From Rhizobium sp. P40RR-XXII (GTDB taxonomy: Bacteria; Pseudomonadota; Alphaproteobacteria; Rhizobiales; Rhizobiaceae): a stretch of 64,000 bases of DNA. The notes beneath the pieces are model-generated. The model did no database searches. It had not been told where the DNA came from and worked only from the letters and a program-made list of their open reading frames with translations. Below, piece after piece: positions 34,173 through 43,210 of the stretch. How positions within the stretch are numbered: the stretch's first letter is position 1; every line of letters begins with the position of its first letter. The DNA lies in the NCBI RefSeq assembly GCF_012641405.1, contig NZ_JABAII010000003.1:310001-374000 (forward strand), read 5' to 3'. The position numbers and the translations under genes were made by a program.

Positions 34173-35222
34173 TCAGGCCGCCCGCAGCAGCATGCCGAAC
34201 AGGTCGCGCGGGTCGTCCGGATCGGCAATAATATCGAGCTTCTGGAAGTAGTCCGTGCCGGCCAGCTTCTCGCGCACATAGCGCAAGGCGGAGAAATCCT
34301 CGATCGCGAAGCCGACGCTGTCGAACAGGGTGATCTGTCGCTCGCTGCTGCGGCCTTGCGCCCGGCCGCTGACAACCTGCCAGAGTTCGGTGATCGGATA
34401 ATCCCGATCCATCTGCTGGATCTCGCCTTCGATGCGTGTCTGCGGCGGATATTCGACGAAGGTGTCGGCGCGCAGCAGGATGTCGCGGTGAAGCTCGGTC
34501 TTGCCAGGGCAGTCGCCGCCGATGGCGTTGATATGCACGCCGGCGCCGACCATATTATCGGTCAAAATGGTCGCGAACTGTTTGTCGGCCGTGCAGGTGG
34601 TGATGACGTCGGCGCCTTCGATGGCGGCCTGGGCCGAGGCGCAGGGCACGAGGCGCAGGCCCGTCTCGGCAAGATTGCGTACGGTCTTTTCCGTCGCCTT
34701 CGGATCGATGTCGTAGAGGCGGACTTCCTCGATGCCGAGAACCGCCTTCATCGCCAGCGCCTGGAATTCGGCCTGTGCGCCATTGCCGATCAAGGTGAGG
34801 CGGCGCGAATTGGCCGGTGCCAAATGGCGGGCCGCCATTGCCGAGGTCGCCGCCGTGCGCAGGGCCGTCAGGAGCGTCATTTCGGTCAATAGCACCGGGT
34901 AGCCGGTTGAGACTTCCGCCAATAGACCGAGGGCGGTGACGGTCTGCAATCCCCTTGCCATGTTCTTCGGATGGCCGTTCACATATTTGAAGCTGTAGAC
35001 CGCCCCGTCGGAGGTCGGCATCAGCTCGATGACGCCGTCATGCGAATGGGAGGCGACACGGGGCGTCTTGTCGAAAAGGTCCCAGCGGCGGAAATCCGCC
35101 TCGATGGCGTCGGTGAGTTCGACCAGCATGGTTTCAATGCCGACATGATGGACAAGCCGCATCATATTCTCGACGCTGACGAAGGGAATGAAGGCTTTTT
35201 CCGAAGGGAGCGGTGCGGGCAT
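34173..35222 (-). CDS. ocd: Ornithine cyclodeaminase family enzyme
   Basis: A 349-aa enzyme of the ornithine cyclodeaminase/mu-crystallin family, which converts L-ornithine to L-proline and ammonia with NAD+. The Rossmann motif L-I-G-N-G-A-Q-A-E-F-Q near residue 145 binds the dinucleotide. Substrate-site candidates are R and K in S-F-K-Y-V-N-G-H-P near 80 and the D-C-P-G-K-T-E-L motif near 238, which is typical of true Ocd. ATG 35222 is preferred over 35228 because GAGG then has normal spacing. It is divergent from an Lrp-type regulator. An arginine/ornithine catabolic role, as in agrobacterial and rhizobial ocd loci, is inferred. Confidence 0.88.
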   Translation of the reverse strand: MPAPLPSEKAFIPFVSVENMMRLVHHVGIETMLVELTDAIEADFRRWDLFDKTPRVASHSHDGVIELMPTSDGAVYSFKYVNGHPKNMARGLQTVTALGLLAEVSTGYPVLLTEMTLLTALRTAATSAMAARHLAPANSRRLTLIGNGAQAEFQALAMKAVLGIEEVRLYDIDPKATEKTVRNLAETGLRLVPCASAQAAIEGADVITTCTADKQFATILTDNMVGAGVHINAIGGDCPGKTELHRDILLRADTFVEYPPQTRIEGEIQQMDRDYPITELWQVVSGRAQGRSSERQITLFDSVGFAIEDFSALRYVREKLAGTDYFQKLDIIADPDDPRDLFGMLLRAA

Positions 35223-35363
35223 TGTCATGTCCTCAATGCAGTGATTTTCTACAGGGTAACAAGCAGATCGATTGACTGAAATCGCAAAACTGTGTCAGTT
35301 CTGGTATTGCTTTGTACGAATTGCCTAGTATTTTTGACGGAAAAGACAAAAGTGGATTACGCA

Positions 35364-35801
35364 ATGGCGCTTGCCAAATATATTCCGGACGATCTCGATC
35401 GACGCATCATAGCGCATTTGCGCGCCGATGGCCGCGCTTCGCTCTCCAAGCTGTCGGATGCCTTGGGTGTCGCGCGCGGTACCGTGCAGAACCGGTTGGA
35501 GCGGCTGATCGAGACCGGTACGCTTCTCGGCTTCACCGTGCGGGTGCGCGAAGATTATGAGGAGCAGACCGTCCATGCCGTCATGATGATCGAAGTCGTT
35601 GGGAAATCGACGACCCAGGTCATCCGCAAGCTGCGCGGTCTGCCGGAGATCTATTCGCTGCATACGACCAACGGAAATTGGGACCTGGTCGCCAATATCC
35701 GGGTAAGCAGCCTCTCGGACTTCGATCGGGTCCTGCGCGAGGTGCGCATGATCGACGGCGTTGCCAATAGCGAAACCAGCCTGCTGCTCAGCAGCTTGTG
35801 A
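35364..35801 (+). CDS. Lrp/AsnC-family regulator next to ocd
   Basis: A 145-aa Lrp-type protein. The N-terminal HTH (D-D-L-D-R-R-I-I-A-H-L-R, then L-G-V-A-R-G-T-V-Q-N-R-L-E) is followed by a ligand-binding RAM domain. The most likely job is control of the divergent ornithine cyclodeaminase gene, perhaps with ornithine or arginine as ligand. ATG 35364 is chosen because the frame further upstream (to 35292) codes for a poor N-terminal extension inside the promoter. Confidence 0.86.
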   Translation: MALAKYIPDDLDRRIIAHLRADGRASLSKLSDALGVARGTVQNRLERLIETGTLLGFTVRVREDYEEQTVHAVMMIEVVGKSTTQVIRKLRGLPEIYSLHTTNGNWDLVANIRVSSLSDFDRVLREVRMIDGVANSETSLLLSSL

Positions 35802-35976
35802 AGGTGCTGCTGTCGTCAAGGTGCAGCGCGAGGGGTTGAATTCTCTTTTGCCGAAGATCCTGAGCGGTCAGCCGCCGACATGTCGTGACATGGCGTTCGC
35901 ATGGATGATCCACCCGTGGATGGCGGGATGCGGCGCCGCGCTTGAAAACTCGCTGCATGTGTTGTTATGATTTCGC

Positions 35977-36324
35977 ATGGACCTCGGTTTGCTCGCCTAC
36001 GCCGTTGCTTGGACCGTCCTCGGTCTGATCGTCGCGACCACGGTCGTCCCGGTCCGGACGAAGTATCCGTTCATGACGCTCGCAAATGTCGACGGCATCG
36101 TCCCGTTTGGTCTTCTGGGCTTCCTGTTCGTCATGGCTTACCCTGATGACCGTCGCATCGTCGCCCTGGTGTGCCTATCGATCGCAGCGGCGAGTGAAAC
36201 GCTTGCATTGGTCCTGCCGAAAAAGTGCCTGCGGGTCGAGCGTGCGATCCTGAAAGTGCTTGCCACGGTTTCAGGCTTGATTTTAGGTGCTCTGTCCGTG
36301 GAGCTTATGCACCAGATCTCCTAG
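35977..36324 (+). CDS. Small four-helix membrane protein, VanZ-like
   Basis: A 115-aa protein with about four hydrophobic segments (roughly 5-25, 42-57, 60-80, 92-110). The spacing, with V-A-W near the first helix, a P-V-R-T loop, G-F-L-F-V-M-A-Y-P in the middle and an E after the third helix, resembles the short VanZ-like proteins common in rhizobia. The function is unknown. No strong ribosome binding site precedes the ATG. Two small inverted repeats (CATGTC/GACATG at about 35879 and ATCCAC/GTGGAT at about 35908) lie just upstream. Confidence 0.6.
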   Translation: MDLGLLAYAVAWTVLGLIVATTVVPVRTKYPFMTLANVDGIVPFGLLGFLFVMAYPDDRRIVALVCLSIAAASETLALVLPKKCLRVERAILKVLATVSGLILGALSVELMHQIS

Positions 36325-36405
36325 GTCCGCTCCTCAAGTCAAAGCGCGGCAATCGATGGCACCGCTCCTTTCGATAGGAAGAAGGACCTATCTTCCATAT
36401 ACAAC

Positions 36406-37161
36406 CTAGCGATCCGAAGACCTGCTGCTTTGGCTTTCCAGCCGATAGCGATTCCCCGGATACACCAGCCGCGCCGTGGAAACGACGCCGCGCGCAGACC
36501 ATGTGCGCCGGCGGATCGTCAGGCAGGGCTCGGTCTTCAGGATGGTCAGCAGCTTGCATTCCCAGGCTTGCGGCATCACCGCTTCGACCACATGCTCCGA
36601 ACCGCTCAAGGGTGCGACCGCCGAAAGATAGGCGTTCGGCGTCATGTCGATGAAGTCCTGCTCCAGGTAGTCAGGGGCGGCATCAGGATGGACATGCCGG
36701 TCCTCGATCTGGACCGGCACCCCGTTCTCGCTATGCACGATCAGCGAATGAAAAACCGGCGATCCGATGTCGAGTTCCAGCGCATCGGCCACGTCCGGCG
36801 ATGCCGCTTCCCGGGCCAGCACGATCACCGTTGCCTGATGGAAATGGCCGCGTTCGGCGATTTCCTCGGCGATGTTGCGCACCTCGAACAAGGCGGATGC
36901 GCCCTTGCGTTCGGCAACGAAGGAGCCGACGCCCTGGATGCGGACCAGTTCGCCCTCGTTGGCGAGTTCGCGCAGCGCCCGATTGGCCGTCATCTTGCTG
37001 ACGCCGAGTTCGGTAACGAGTTCGTTCTCTGAGGGGACGCGATATTTGGGTGGCCACTCGCCGCTATGGATGCGATCGAGTATCATCTGCTTGACCCCGG
37101 CATAGAGAGGCGCGGCGTCGTTTTCCGCCAGTTCGCGTTTCATCTCGCCGGAGCGCTTCAT
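36406..37161 (-). CDS. hutC: GntR/HutC-family transcriptional repressor
   Basis: A 251-aa repressor with an N-terminal GntR winged helix (about 20-90: Y-R-V-P-S-E-N-E-L-V-T-E-L-G-V-S, then A-N-R-A-L-R-E-L) and a C-terminal UTRA effector domain of the HutC subfamily. In the family HutC binds urocanate and represses hut genes. It is divergent from an amino-acid ABC transporter operon that contains an ammonia-lyase homologue. Because that lyase lacks its MIO triad, urocanate may not be the effector here. An AAGGGA site precedes ATG 37161. TATACAACCT occurs on both sides of the gene. Confidence 0.85.
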   Translation of the reverse strand: MKRSGEMKRELAENDAAPLYAGVKQMILDRIHSGEWPPKYRVPSENELVTELGVSKMTANRALRELANEGELVRIQGVGSFVAERKGASALFEVRNIAEEIAERGHFHQATVIVLAREAASPDVADALELDIGSPVFHSLIVHSENGVPVQIEDRHVHPDAAPDYLEQDFIDMTPNAYLSAVAPLSGSEHVVEAVMPQAWECKLLTILKTEPCLTIRRRTWSARGVVSTARLVYPGNRYRLESQSSRSSDR

Positions 37162-37245
37162 TGCCTATTCCCTTTGCACCGAGTGAATCTGCCTCGAAAA
37201 ACAACTTTCCCACTTGCATATCATAAATTATCTCATATGGTACCC

Positions 37246-37255
37246 TATACAACCT
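37246..37255. promoter_or_regulatory. Possible HutC half-site (TTGTATA on the minus strand)
   Basis: TATACAACCT lies between hutC and the transporter operon; the same 10-mer occurs at 36398-36407, after the hutC stop. HutC operators are built on TGTATA-like half-sites. Only a half-site is visible, so this is tentative. Confidence 0.3.
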
Positions 37256-37356
37256 CGCAATCAATCCTAAAAATAAATTGGGAAAGCGGGCAAGCCGGCG
37301 AAGATCGGTAGGAAGTGCTGCAAGGCCTGTTTTCAACCTCAGAGGAGCTCTACACG

Positions 37357-38196
37357 ATGAAATTCAGTGCAATTCTCTTGTCAGGCGTCATGGCTGTCGC
37401 CGCTTTGGCGGCTCCGGCCGTCGCCAAGGACTGGAAGACGGCGACGATCACCCTGGAAGGTGCCTACGCCCCGTGGAACATGACGAATGCCGATGGTACG
37501 CTCGGCGGCTTCGAGCCGGAGCTTGCCAAAGTTCTCTGCGAACGCGCCAAGATCGACTGCAAGCTCGTTGCCTCCGATTGGGACGGCATGATCCCGGCAT
37601 TGAATGCCGGCAAGTTCGACGTGATCATGGATGCGCTGTCGATCACCGACGAGCGCAAGCAGGTCATCGGCTTCACCGTTCCTTATGCCGCAACGCCCGC
37701 CGCTTTTGCGACCGCCAAGGATAGCCCGCTTGCCAATGCCGCAGGTACCGGCGTCACGATCAAGATGACCCCCGGCCAGACCGGCGTCAAGGAAATCGAC
37801 GTCCTGAAGGAAGCCTTCAAGGGCAAGACGATCGGCATCCAGGCCGCCACGGTCTATGCCAAGTTCGTCTACGACAATTTCGGCTCGATCGCCACGATCC
37901 GCGAATACAAGACCGGCGCCGACCGCGATCTCGATTTGCAGAACGGCCGTATCGATCTCGGCTTCGATGATGCCGTCTACTTCGCCAATGCTTTTGCCAG
38001 CGCCAACGACTCGCTTGCCTTTACCGGTCCGGAAATCGCCGGCTCCATTTGGGGCGAAGGCGAAGGTCTCGGCATCCGCAAGGCCGATACCGATCTGCGC
38101 GACAAGTTCAACGAGGCGATCAAGTCGGCGCTTGCCGACGGCACCATCAAGACCCTGTCGATGAAGTGGTTCAAGGTCGACGTCAGCCCGCAATGA
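37357..38196 (+). CDS. Amino-acid ABC transporter, periplasmic binding protein (family 3)
   Basis: A 279-aa secreted solute-binding protein. The signal peptide occupies about residues 1-23 (M-K-F-S-A-I-L-L...A-V-A-K-D). The mature part has the family-3 pattern: G-A-Y-A-P-W-N near 34, G-G-F-E-P-E-L near 48, D-W-D-G-M-I-P-A-L near 72 and the D-A-L-S-I-T-D-E-R-K-Q hinge block near 92. This is the lysine/arginine/ornithine/histidine and opine class. AGAGGAG lies 10 bp before ATG 37357. It is the first gene of the operon and is followed by a stem-loop, which often keeps the binding protein in excess over the permeases. Confidence 0.9.
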   Translation: MKFSAILLSGVMAVAALAAPAVAKDWKTATITLEGAYAPWNMTNADGTLGGFEPELAKVLCERAKIDCKLVASDWDGMIPALNAGKFDVIMDALSITDERKQVIGFTVPYAATPAAFATAKDSPLANAAGTGVTIKMTPGQTGVKEIDVLKEAFKGKTIGIQAATVYAKFVYDNFGSIATIREYKTGADRDLDLQNGRIDLGFDDAVYFANAFASANDSLAFTGPEIAGSIWGEGEGLGIRKADTDLRDKFNEAIKSALADGTIKTLSMKWFKVDVSPQ

Positions 38197-38224
38197 CGAA
38201 TGCGGCCTTCGGGCCGCTATCACC

Positions 38225-38250
38225 GGTCTCCGGCTTTGCGGCCGGAGACC
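38225..38250 (+). terminator. Stem-loop after the binding-protein gene
   Basis: A perfect 10-bp stem GGTCTCCGGC/GCCGGAGACC with a TTTGCG loop lies between the binding protein and the first permease gene. It lacks a T-run, so it more likely stabilises the upstream mRNA or attenuates than fully terminates. Confidence 0.6.
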
Positions 38251-38297
38251 GTATGATATCCTGACGCATGAAACTGCCACGGACAGGGATTGGATCT

Positions 38298-39023
38298 ATG
38301 GCAACCTTGCAATTGTTGGGCTTCGGCTCGAACGGGTGGGGCGCGCTGCTGCTCGTCGCCACTTTGGTGACGCTCGCCGTCACGGCGACGGCCCTCGTCA
38401 TCGGAGCCGTGCTGGGCGCGATCGTCGCTTTCGCCAAGCTCTCCGGAAGTCTGACGCTGAAGACGCTTGGCAACATCTACACCACTGTTTTTCGCGGCGT
38501 TCCGGAACTCCTGATCATCTATCTGATCTATTTCGGCGGCTCGTCGGCGATGACATCGATCGGCAAGTGGCTCGGCTACGAAGGCTTTCTCGGCTTGCCG
38601 TCCTTTGCCGCGGGCGCACTTGCCGTCGGCATTATTTCCGGCGCCTATCAGGCGGAGGTTTTCCGCGGTGCCTATCTTGCCATTTCCAAGGGCGAGCTTG
38701 AGGCGGCGTCTGCGATCGGCATGCATCGCGGCCTGCGCCTGCGGCGCATCATCATGCCGCAGGTCCTGCGCTTCGCCATTCCGGGTCTCGGCAATGTCTG
38801 GCAGCTCAGCCTCAAGGATTCCGCCTTGATCTCCGTGACCGGCCTTGCCGAACTGATGCGCACCAGCCAGGTCGCTGCCGGCTCCACCCGCCAGTATTTC
38901 CTCTTCTTCATTGCCGGCGGCATTCTCTACCTGGTCCTGACCAGCCTGTCGGACCGCATCTTCAACGGGGCCGAACGACGCGCCAATCGCAGCATGCCGG
39001 CTGCGACTATCGGCCAGGCTTGA
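38298..39023 (+). CDS. Amino-acid ABC transporter permease (HisQ-like)
   Basis: A 241-aa inner-membrane permease of the polar amino acid group with about five helices. The EAA loop is visible as G-E-L-E-A-A-S-A-I-G-M-H near residue 134, where the ATPase docks. The other typical block is F-R-G-V-P-E-L-L-I-I-Y near 68. The start at 38298 follows AGGGATTGG; an ATG at 38268 with a poor site would add ten residues. It works as a pair with the next gene. Confidence 0.88.
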   Translation: MATLQLLGFGSNGWGALLLVATLVTLAVTATALVIGAVLGAIVAFAKLSGSLTLKTLGNIYTTVFRGVPELLIIYLIYFGGSSAMTSIGKWLGYEGFLGLPSFAAGALAVGIISGAYQAEVFRGAYLAISKGELEAASAIGMHRGLRLRRIIMPQVLRFAIPGLGNVWQLSLKDSALISVTGLAELMRTSQVAAGSTRQYFLFFIAGGILYLVLTSLSDRIFNGAERRANRSMPAATIGQA

Positions 39024-39033
39024 GGAGGAAGAC

Positions 39034-39738
39034 ATGGACTTCGATTTTCTCTCGAGCACAATGGTCACCCTGCTGAAGGCAGTGCCGATGACGCTGCTGC
39101 TCTTCTCCCTGTCGATCCTCTGCGGCGGCCTTCTCGCTCTCGTCATCGTCGCCATGCGCGTTAGCGGCAACCCGATCCTGTCGGGTTTCGCCAAGGGCTA
39201 TATTTTCGTGTTCCGCGGCTCGCCGCTGCTGATCCAGATGTTCCTGATCTTCTACGGATTGGCGCAATTTTCCATCATCCGCTACTCGTTCCTCTGGCCG
39301 TTCCTGCGCGAACCCGTCGTCTGCGCCATCCTGTCGCTGGCGCTCTGCACCGCCGGTTATTCGGCCGAGATCTTCCGTGGCGGCATCCGTGCCGTTTCGC
39401 CGAAGGAAATCGAGGCGGCGCGTTCGATCGGCATGTCCGGCTTCCTGCTCGTTCGCCGCATCATCGCGCCGATCGCCTTCCGGCACGCGCTGCCGGCCTA
39501 TTCGACCGAGATCGTGCTGATGATGAAGTCGACGGCGCTTGCGAGCCTGGTCACCGTCTGGGAGGTCACCGGCGTTGCCCAGCGGCTGATCTCGCAGACC
39601 TATCGCACAATGGAAGTCTTCATCTGCGCCGCGATCATCTACCTTGCGCTGAATTTCATCATTCTGCAGGCCATGGCCCTGCTGGAATATTCATTGTCCC
39701 GCCATCGCCGCGCGATCCCGCCGGCGCTGAAGGCCTAA
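39034..39738 (+). CDS. Amino-acid ABC transporter permease (HisM-like)
   Basis: A 234-aa second permease of the same importer, with about five helices. It has [16 protein letters not shown] near 58 and the EAA loop [12 protein letters not shown] near 125. The gene is 10 bp downstream of the first permease with GAGGAGG before it. It forms the heterodimeric channel with its neighbour. Confidence 0.9.
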   Translation: MDFDFLSSTMVTLLKAVPMTLLLFSLSILCGGLLALVIVAMRVSGNPILSGFAKGYIFVFRGSPLLIQMFLIFYGLAQFSIIRYSFLWPFLREPVVCAILSLALCTAGYSAEIFRGGIRAVSPKEIEAARSIGMSGFLLVRRIIAPIAFRHALPAYSTEIVLMMKSTALASLVTVWEVTGVAQRLISQTYRTMEVFICAAIIYLALNFIILQAMALLEYSLSRHRRAIPPALKA

Positions 39739-39760
39739 AGCTTACTGGAGCAGGCAAATC

Positions 39761-40552
39761 ATGCCAGATGTCACCCGACTTTCCGTCCGCAACATCCGCA
39801 AGAGCTTCGGTACCCATGAGGTCTTGCGCGGTATATCGCTCGATGCCCAGGACGGCGATGTGATTTCGCTGCTGGGAGCCTCCGGCTCAGGCAAATCGAC
39901 ATTCCTTCGCTGCATCAATCTCCTCGAGATCGCTACGGACGGCGAGATCTGGGTGGATGGCGAGCAGATCCGCATGATCCACAAGAACGGCAAAAGCTAC
40001 CCGGCAAGCCACAAGCAGGTGGATCATATCCGCTCCGAGCTCGGCATGGTGTTCCAGAGCTTCAATCTCTGGTCCCACATGACCATCCTGCAGAATGTCA
40101 TCGAGGGGCCGGTGCATGTGTTGAAGCGCCCGCGTGCCGAGTGCATCGCCGAGGCCGAGGTGCTGCTGGAAAAGGTCGGCATCGCCGACAAGCGCCATGC
40201 TTATCCCGCGCATCTGTCCGGCGGCCAGCAGCAGCGCGCGGCGATTGCCCGCGCGCTCGCCATGAAACCGAAGCTGATGCTGTTCGATGAGCCGACTTCA
40301 GCACTCGACCCGGAGCTCGTCGGCGAAGTGCTGCGCGTCATGCGCTCGCTCGCCGAAGAGGGTACGACGATGCTTGTTGTCACCCACGAGATGAGCTTTG
40401 CCCGCAATGTCTCCAATCGCGTCGTCTTCATGAAGGAAGGGCTCGTCGAAAGCAGCGGTACGCCGGACGAGATGTTCGGCGGTGGCGCGTCGCCGGCCTT
40501 CCGCCAGTTCATCGGCCATTTCGGAACCGGCAATGACCATCACCATCGATAA
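39761..40552 (+). CDS. Amino-acid ABC transporter ATP-binding protein (HisP-like)
   Basis: A 263-aa ATPase. Walker [10 protein letters not shown] is near residue 43, the signature L-S-G-G-Q-Q-Q-R near 151, and Walker [10 protein letters not shown] near 173, followed by the H-loop V-V-T-H-E-M near 208. The sequence around [10 protein letters not shown] is typical of polar amino acid importers of the HisP/opine type. Its last 20 bp overlap the start of the ammonia-lyase homologue, showing that uptake and metabolism are coupled. Confidence 0.92.
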   Translation: MPDVTRLSVRNIRKSFGTHEVLRGISLDAQDGDVISLLGASGSGKSTFLRCINLLEIATDGEIWVDGEQIRMIHKNGKSYPASHKQVDHIRSELGMVFQSFNLWSHMTILQNVIEGPVHVLKRPRAECIAEAEVLLEKVGIADKRHAYPAHLSGGQQQRAAIARALAMKPKLMLFDEPTSALDPELVGEVLRVMRSLAEEGTTMLVVTHEMSFARNVSNRVVFMKEGLVESSGTPDEMFGGGASPAFRQFIGHFGTGNDHHHR

Positions 40553-42026
40553 GCCGATTTCCTGGCGCGACGTCGCGCGGGTCGGTGCCGGCGAGCCCTT
40601 GTCTCTCTCCGATGCTGCCTGGGAACGGGTTGCCGAGGCAAGCCGCATCGTCGAGCGTATCGTCGAAGCGGGCGTGCGCGCCTATGGCATCAATACCGGC
40701 GTCGGCGCCTTGTCCGATACGGTGGTCGATCGCGATTCCCAGAGCCGGCTTTCGCGCAACATCATTCTGAGCCATGCCTGCGGCGTCGGCCCGCTCCTGC
40801 CGGCGCGCGAGGTGCGCGCCATCATCGCGGCGCAGATCGCCAATTTCGCCCATGGTCATTCCGGCGTGCGGCCCGAGGTCGTCAGGCATCTGGCCGCGTT
40901 TCTCGACCGTGACTGCATTCCGGAGGTCCCATCCAAGGGCTCTGCCGGCTACCTCACGCATAATGCCCACACCGCTCTCGTCCTGATCGGTGAGGGCCGG
41001 GCTGTCGTGAAGGGTAAATCCATTGAAGGCGGCGAGGCGCTTGCGGCAATCGGTTTGAGCCCTTTGGTGCTCGGCGCCAAGGAAGGTCTGAGCCTCGTCA
41101 ACGGCACCGCTTGCGCCACCGGCTTGTCGGCGCTTGCCGTCTCTCGCGCCGAACGCCTTTTGGACTGGGCCGATGCCATTGCCGCCCTGACGCTGGAGGC
41201 CGTGGGCTGCCAGATGGCGGCTTTCGATGAAAACGTGCTGGCGCTGCGTCCGTCGGCTGGCATTGCCAAAGTCGGACGCAGATTGCGCAGCCGCCTGCAG
41301 GGCAGCGGCCTCGTTGCCGCCGCCCTCGGTCGGCGTACGCAGGATGCCTTGAGCCTGAGATCGGTCCCCCACGCCCATGGCGCGGCCTGGGATGTCTTTG
41401 CGCAGACGGCCCGTATCGTCGATCAGGAACTCGCCTCGGTCACGGACAATCCGGCCGTCTCGGGCACGCCCGAGCGGCCGATCGTCTCCTCCGAGGCGCA
41501 TGCGGTGGCACCCGCTCTCGGGCAGGCAGCCGATGGTCTGGCGATCGCGATCGCGCAGATGTCAGCCATCAGCGAGCGGCGGATGGATCGCCTCGTCAAT
41601 CCGCTGGTCAGCGGCCTGCCGCCGTTCCTCGCGAGCGACGCCGGCAGCCATTCCGGCTTCATGATCGCGCAGTACACCGCTGCGGCGCTGAGCAACGACA
41701 ACAGGCGCCTTGCCGCGCCCGCATCGCTGGATGGCGGCCTGACCTCCGGCCTTCAGGAGGATTTTCTCGCCCATCCGACGGCTGCAGCCAGCAAGCTGCT
41801 GGCGATCCTCGACAATGCCGAATATATCCTGGCGATCGAGCTGATGGCAGCGGCGCAGGCGCATGATTTCCTCTCTTCCAAGGGAGCGCGAGCACCGGGA
41901 ACGGAGCGCATCTATGCCGCCGTCCGTTCGCGTGTTCCCCTTTACGATGACAATCGGCCGCTGAACGCGGATATCGAAATCCTGCGCGCCATGGTCTGCG
42001 AGGTCGCGCCACCCTCCGAAACGTGA
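40533..42026 (+). CDS. Histidine/aromatic ammonia-lyase homologue lacking the MIO triad
   Basis: A 497-aa HAL/PAL-superfamily protein, close to HutH in length. Retained features: Y-G-I-N-T-G near residue 51 (catalytic Tyr), I-L-S-H-A near 78, L-V-N-G-T near 188 and L-Q-E-D near 410. The segment that should read GS-x-GASGDLAPL, whose Ala-Ser-Gly cyclises into the MIO electrophile, is instead G136[10 protein letters not shown]146, three residues shorter. The Tyr normally in Q-D-x-Y-S-L-R-C is also lost (Q-D-A-L-S-L-R-S), as is the N-F-H-G motif. Standard deamination therefore looks impossible. It overlaps the transporter ATPase gene and is followed by an amine oxidase-like flavoprotein. The substrate is unknown. 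Confidence 0.85.
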   Translation: MTITIDKPISWRDVARVGAGEPLSLSDAAWERVAEASRIVERIVEAGVRAYGINTGVGALSDTVVDRDSQSRLSRNIILSHACGVGPLLPAREVRAIIAAQIANFAHGHSGVRPEVVRHLAAFLDRDCIPEVPSKGSAGYLTHNAHTALVLIGEGRAVVKGKSIEGGEALAAIGLSPLVLGAKEGLSLVNGTACATGLSALAVSRAERLLDWADAIAALTLEAVGCQMAAFDENVLALRPSAGIAKVGRRLRSRLQGSGLVAAALGRRTQDALSLRSVPHAHGAAWDVFAQTARIVDQELASVTDNPAVSGTPERPIVSSEAHAVAPALGQAADGLAIAIAQMSAISERRMDRLVNPLVSGLPPFLASDAGSHSGFMIAQYTAAALSNDNRRLAAPASLDGGLTSGLQEDFLAHPTAAASKLLAILDNAEYILAIELMAAAQAHDFLSSKGARAPGTERIYAAVRSRVPLYDDNRPLNADIEILRAMVCEVAPPSET

Positions 42027-42040
42027 AACTGGAGCATAAC

Positions 42041-43189
42041 ATGTCCGCGCAATTCGACGTTGCCGTCGTCGGTCTCGGGGCGATGGGAAGTGCTGGATTG
42101 TCCTTTGCCGCCGCTCGCGGCGCAAAGGCGATCGGGATCGAGGCGCATTTCCCCGCCCATGCGACTAGCTCCTCGCATGGCGACAGCCGGCTGATCCGCC
42201 TCGGCTACTTCGAGGACCCGTCCTATGTTCCGCTGCTGCAGCGGGCCTATCACAATTGGCGTTCGCTGGAGGCAAGGCTGCGCGCCGAGATCTTGACGGT
42301 GACCGGCGTGCTGCAAATCGGCGCACCGGACAGCAAGATCGTCAGCGGCACGCGCGCCTCCTGCGACATGCATGGACTGCCGCATGAAATACTGGACCGG
42401 GACGCCATGAAGCGCCGGTTTCCGGCTTTTGCGCTGGAGGAGGGCGAGGTCGGCCTGCTCGATCCCCAGGGCGGCTATATCAGGCCGGAAGCGGCGATCA
42501 TGGGCTATCTGAAGTTGGCGGCGGAAGATGGTGCGGTTCTGCATTTCGGCGAACGTGTCGTTTCCATCGAGCCAGACGATACGGGCGTCACGGTCGTTTC
42601 CTCGACGGGACGATATCGCGCCCGCAAGGCGATCGTCGCCACCGGCGCATGGATTGCCGAGCTGGTGCCGCAATTAAAGAGGCATGCCCAGCCCATCCGG
42701 CAGGTGGTCGCCTGGTATCAGCCGAGGGACGGCTTCGTTGCCGAGCCGCGGCGCATGCCCTGCTTCCTTCGGGACGAGGGTGCCGAGGGTTCTTATTTCG
42801 GTTTCCCGGCAATCGGCGTCGATGGCGTCAAAATCGGCCGCCACGCACATTTCCGGGAACCGATCGACCCGACCGTGCCCAATCCGCCGGTCAATGACGC
42901 CGACACCGATCTGCTCGACAATTTCGCCCGCAAGCGCCTGCCGGAGGCAGCGTCGTTTCGCGTGCGGGCGACGACCTGCCGCTATACCATGCTGCCGAGC
43001 GAGGATTTTCTCATCGATCGAGTGCCGGGACAGCCTGACATCGTCGTGTCTTCGGCCTGCTCCGGCCATGGCTTCAAGTTTACGAGCGTGGTGGGCGAAA
43101 TCCTTGCGGATTTGGCGCTGGAAGGCGGAAGCACATTGCCGACTGGCCTGTTCTCTTTCCAGAAGCACTTTGGCGGCCCAGGAGCATAG
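42041..43189 (+). CDS. N-methyl-tryptophan/sarcosine oxidase-like flavoprotein (SolA/MTOX family)
   Basis: A 382-aa FAD oxidase of the monomeric sarcosine oxidase/MTOX family. The FAD motif G-L-G-A-M-G-S-A lies near residue 11, and S-S-S-H-G-D-S-R near 43 is a typical block. The Cys that holds the covalent flavin is probably in T-T-C-R-Y-T near 309, followed by D-F-L-I-D-R. Such enzymes oxidise N-methyl or other secondary amines of amino acids to imines and H2O2. It starts at ATG 42041 after CTGGAG, 14 bp past the lyase-like gene, in one operon with the importer. The substrate is likely the imported compound or a product of it. Confidence 0.85.
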   Translation: MSAQFDVAVVGLGAMGSAGLSFAAARGAKAIGIEAHFPAHATSSSHGDSRLIRLGYFEDPSYVPLLQRAYHNWRSLEARLRAEILTVTGVLQIGAPDSKIVSGTRASCDMHGLPHEILDRDAMKRRFPAFALEEGEVGLLDPQGGYIRPEAAIMGYLKLAAEDGAVLHFGERVVSIEPDDTGVTVVSSTGRYRARKAIVATGAWIAELVPQLKRHAQPIRQVVAWYQPRDGFVAEPRRMPCFLRDEGAEGSYFGFPAIGVDGVKIGRHAHFREPIDPTVPNPPVNDADTDLLDNFARKRLPEAASFRVRATTCRYTMLPSEDFLIDRVPGQPDIVVSSACSGHGFKFTSVVGEILADLALEGGSTLPTGLFSFQKHFGGPGA

Positions 43190-43210
43190 GCCGCCAATCT
43201 TGCCGGCAAT

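Noticed and set aside
38225..38250. Full transcription terminator splitting the amino acid transporter operon
   Set aside because: The stem is strong but there is no T-run, and the downstream permease genes lack a visible promoter of their own, so partial attenuation or mRNA stabilisation fits better.
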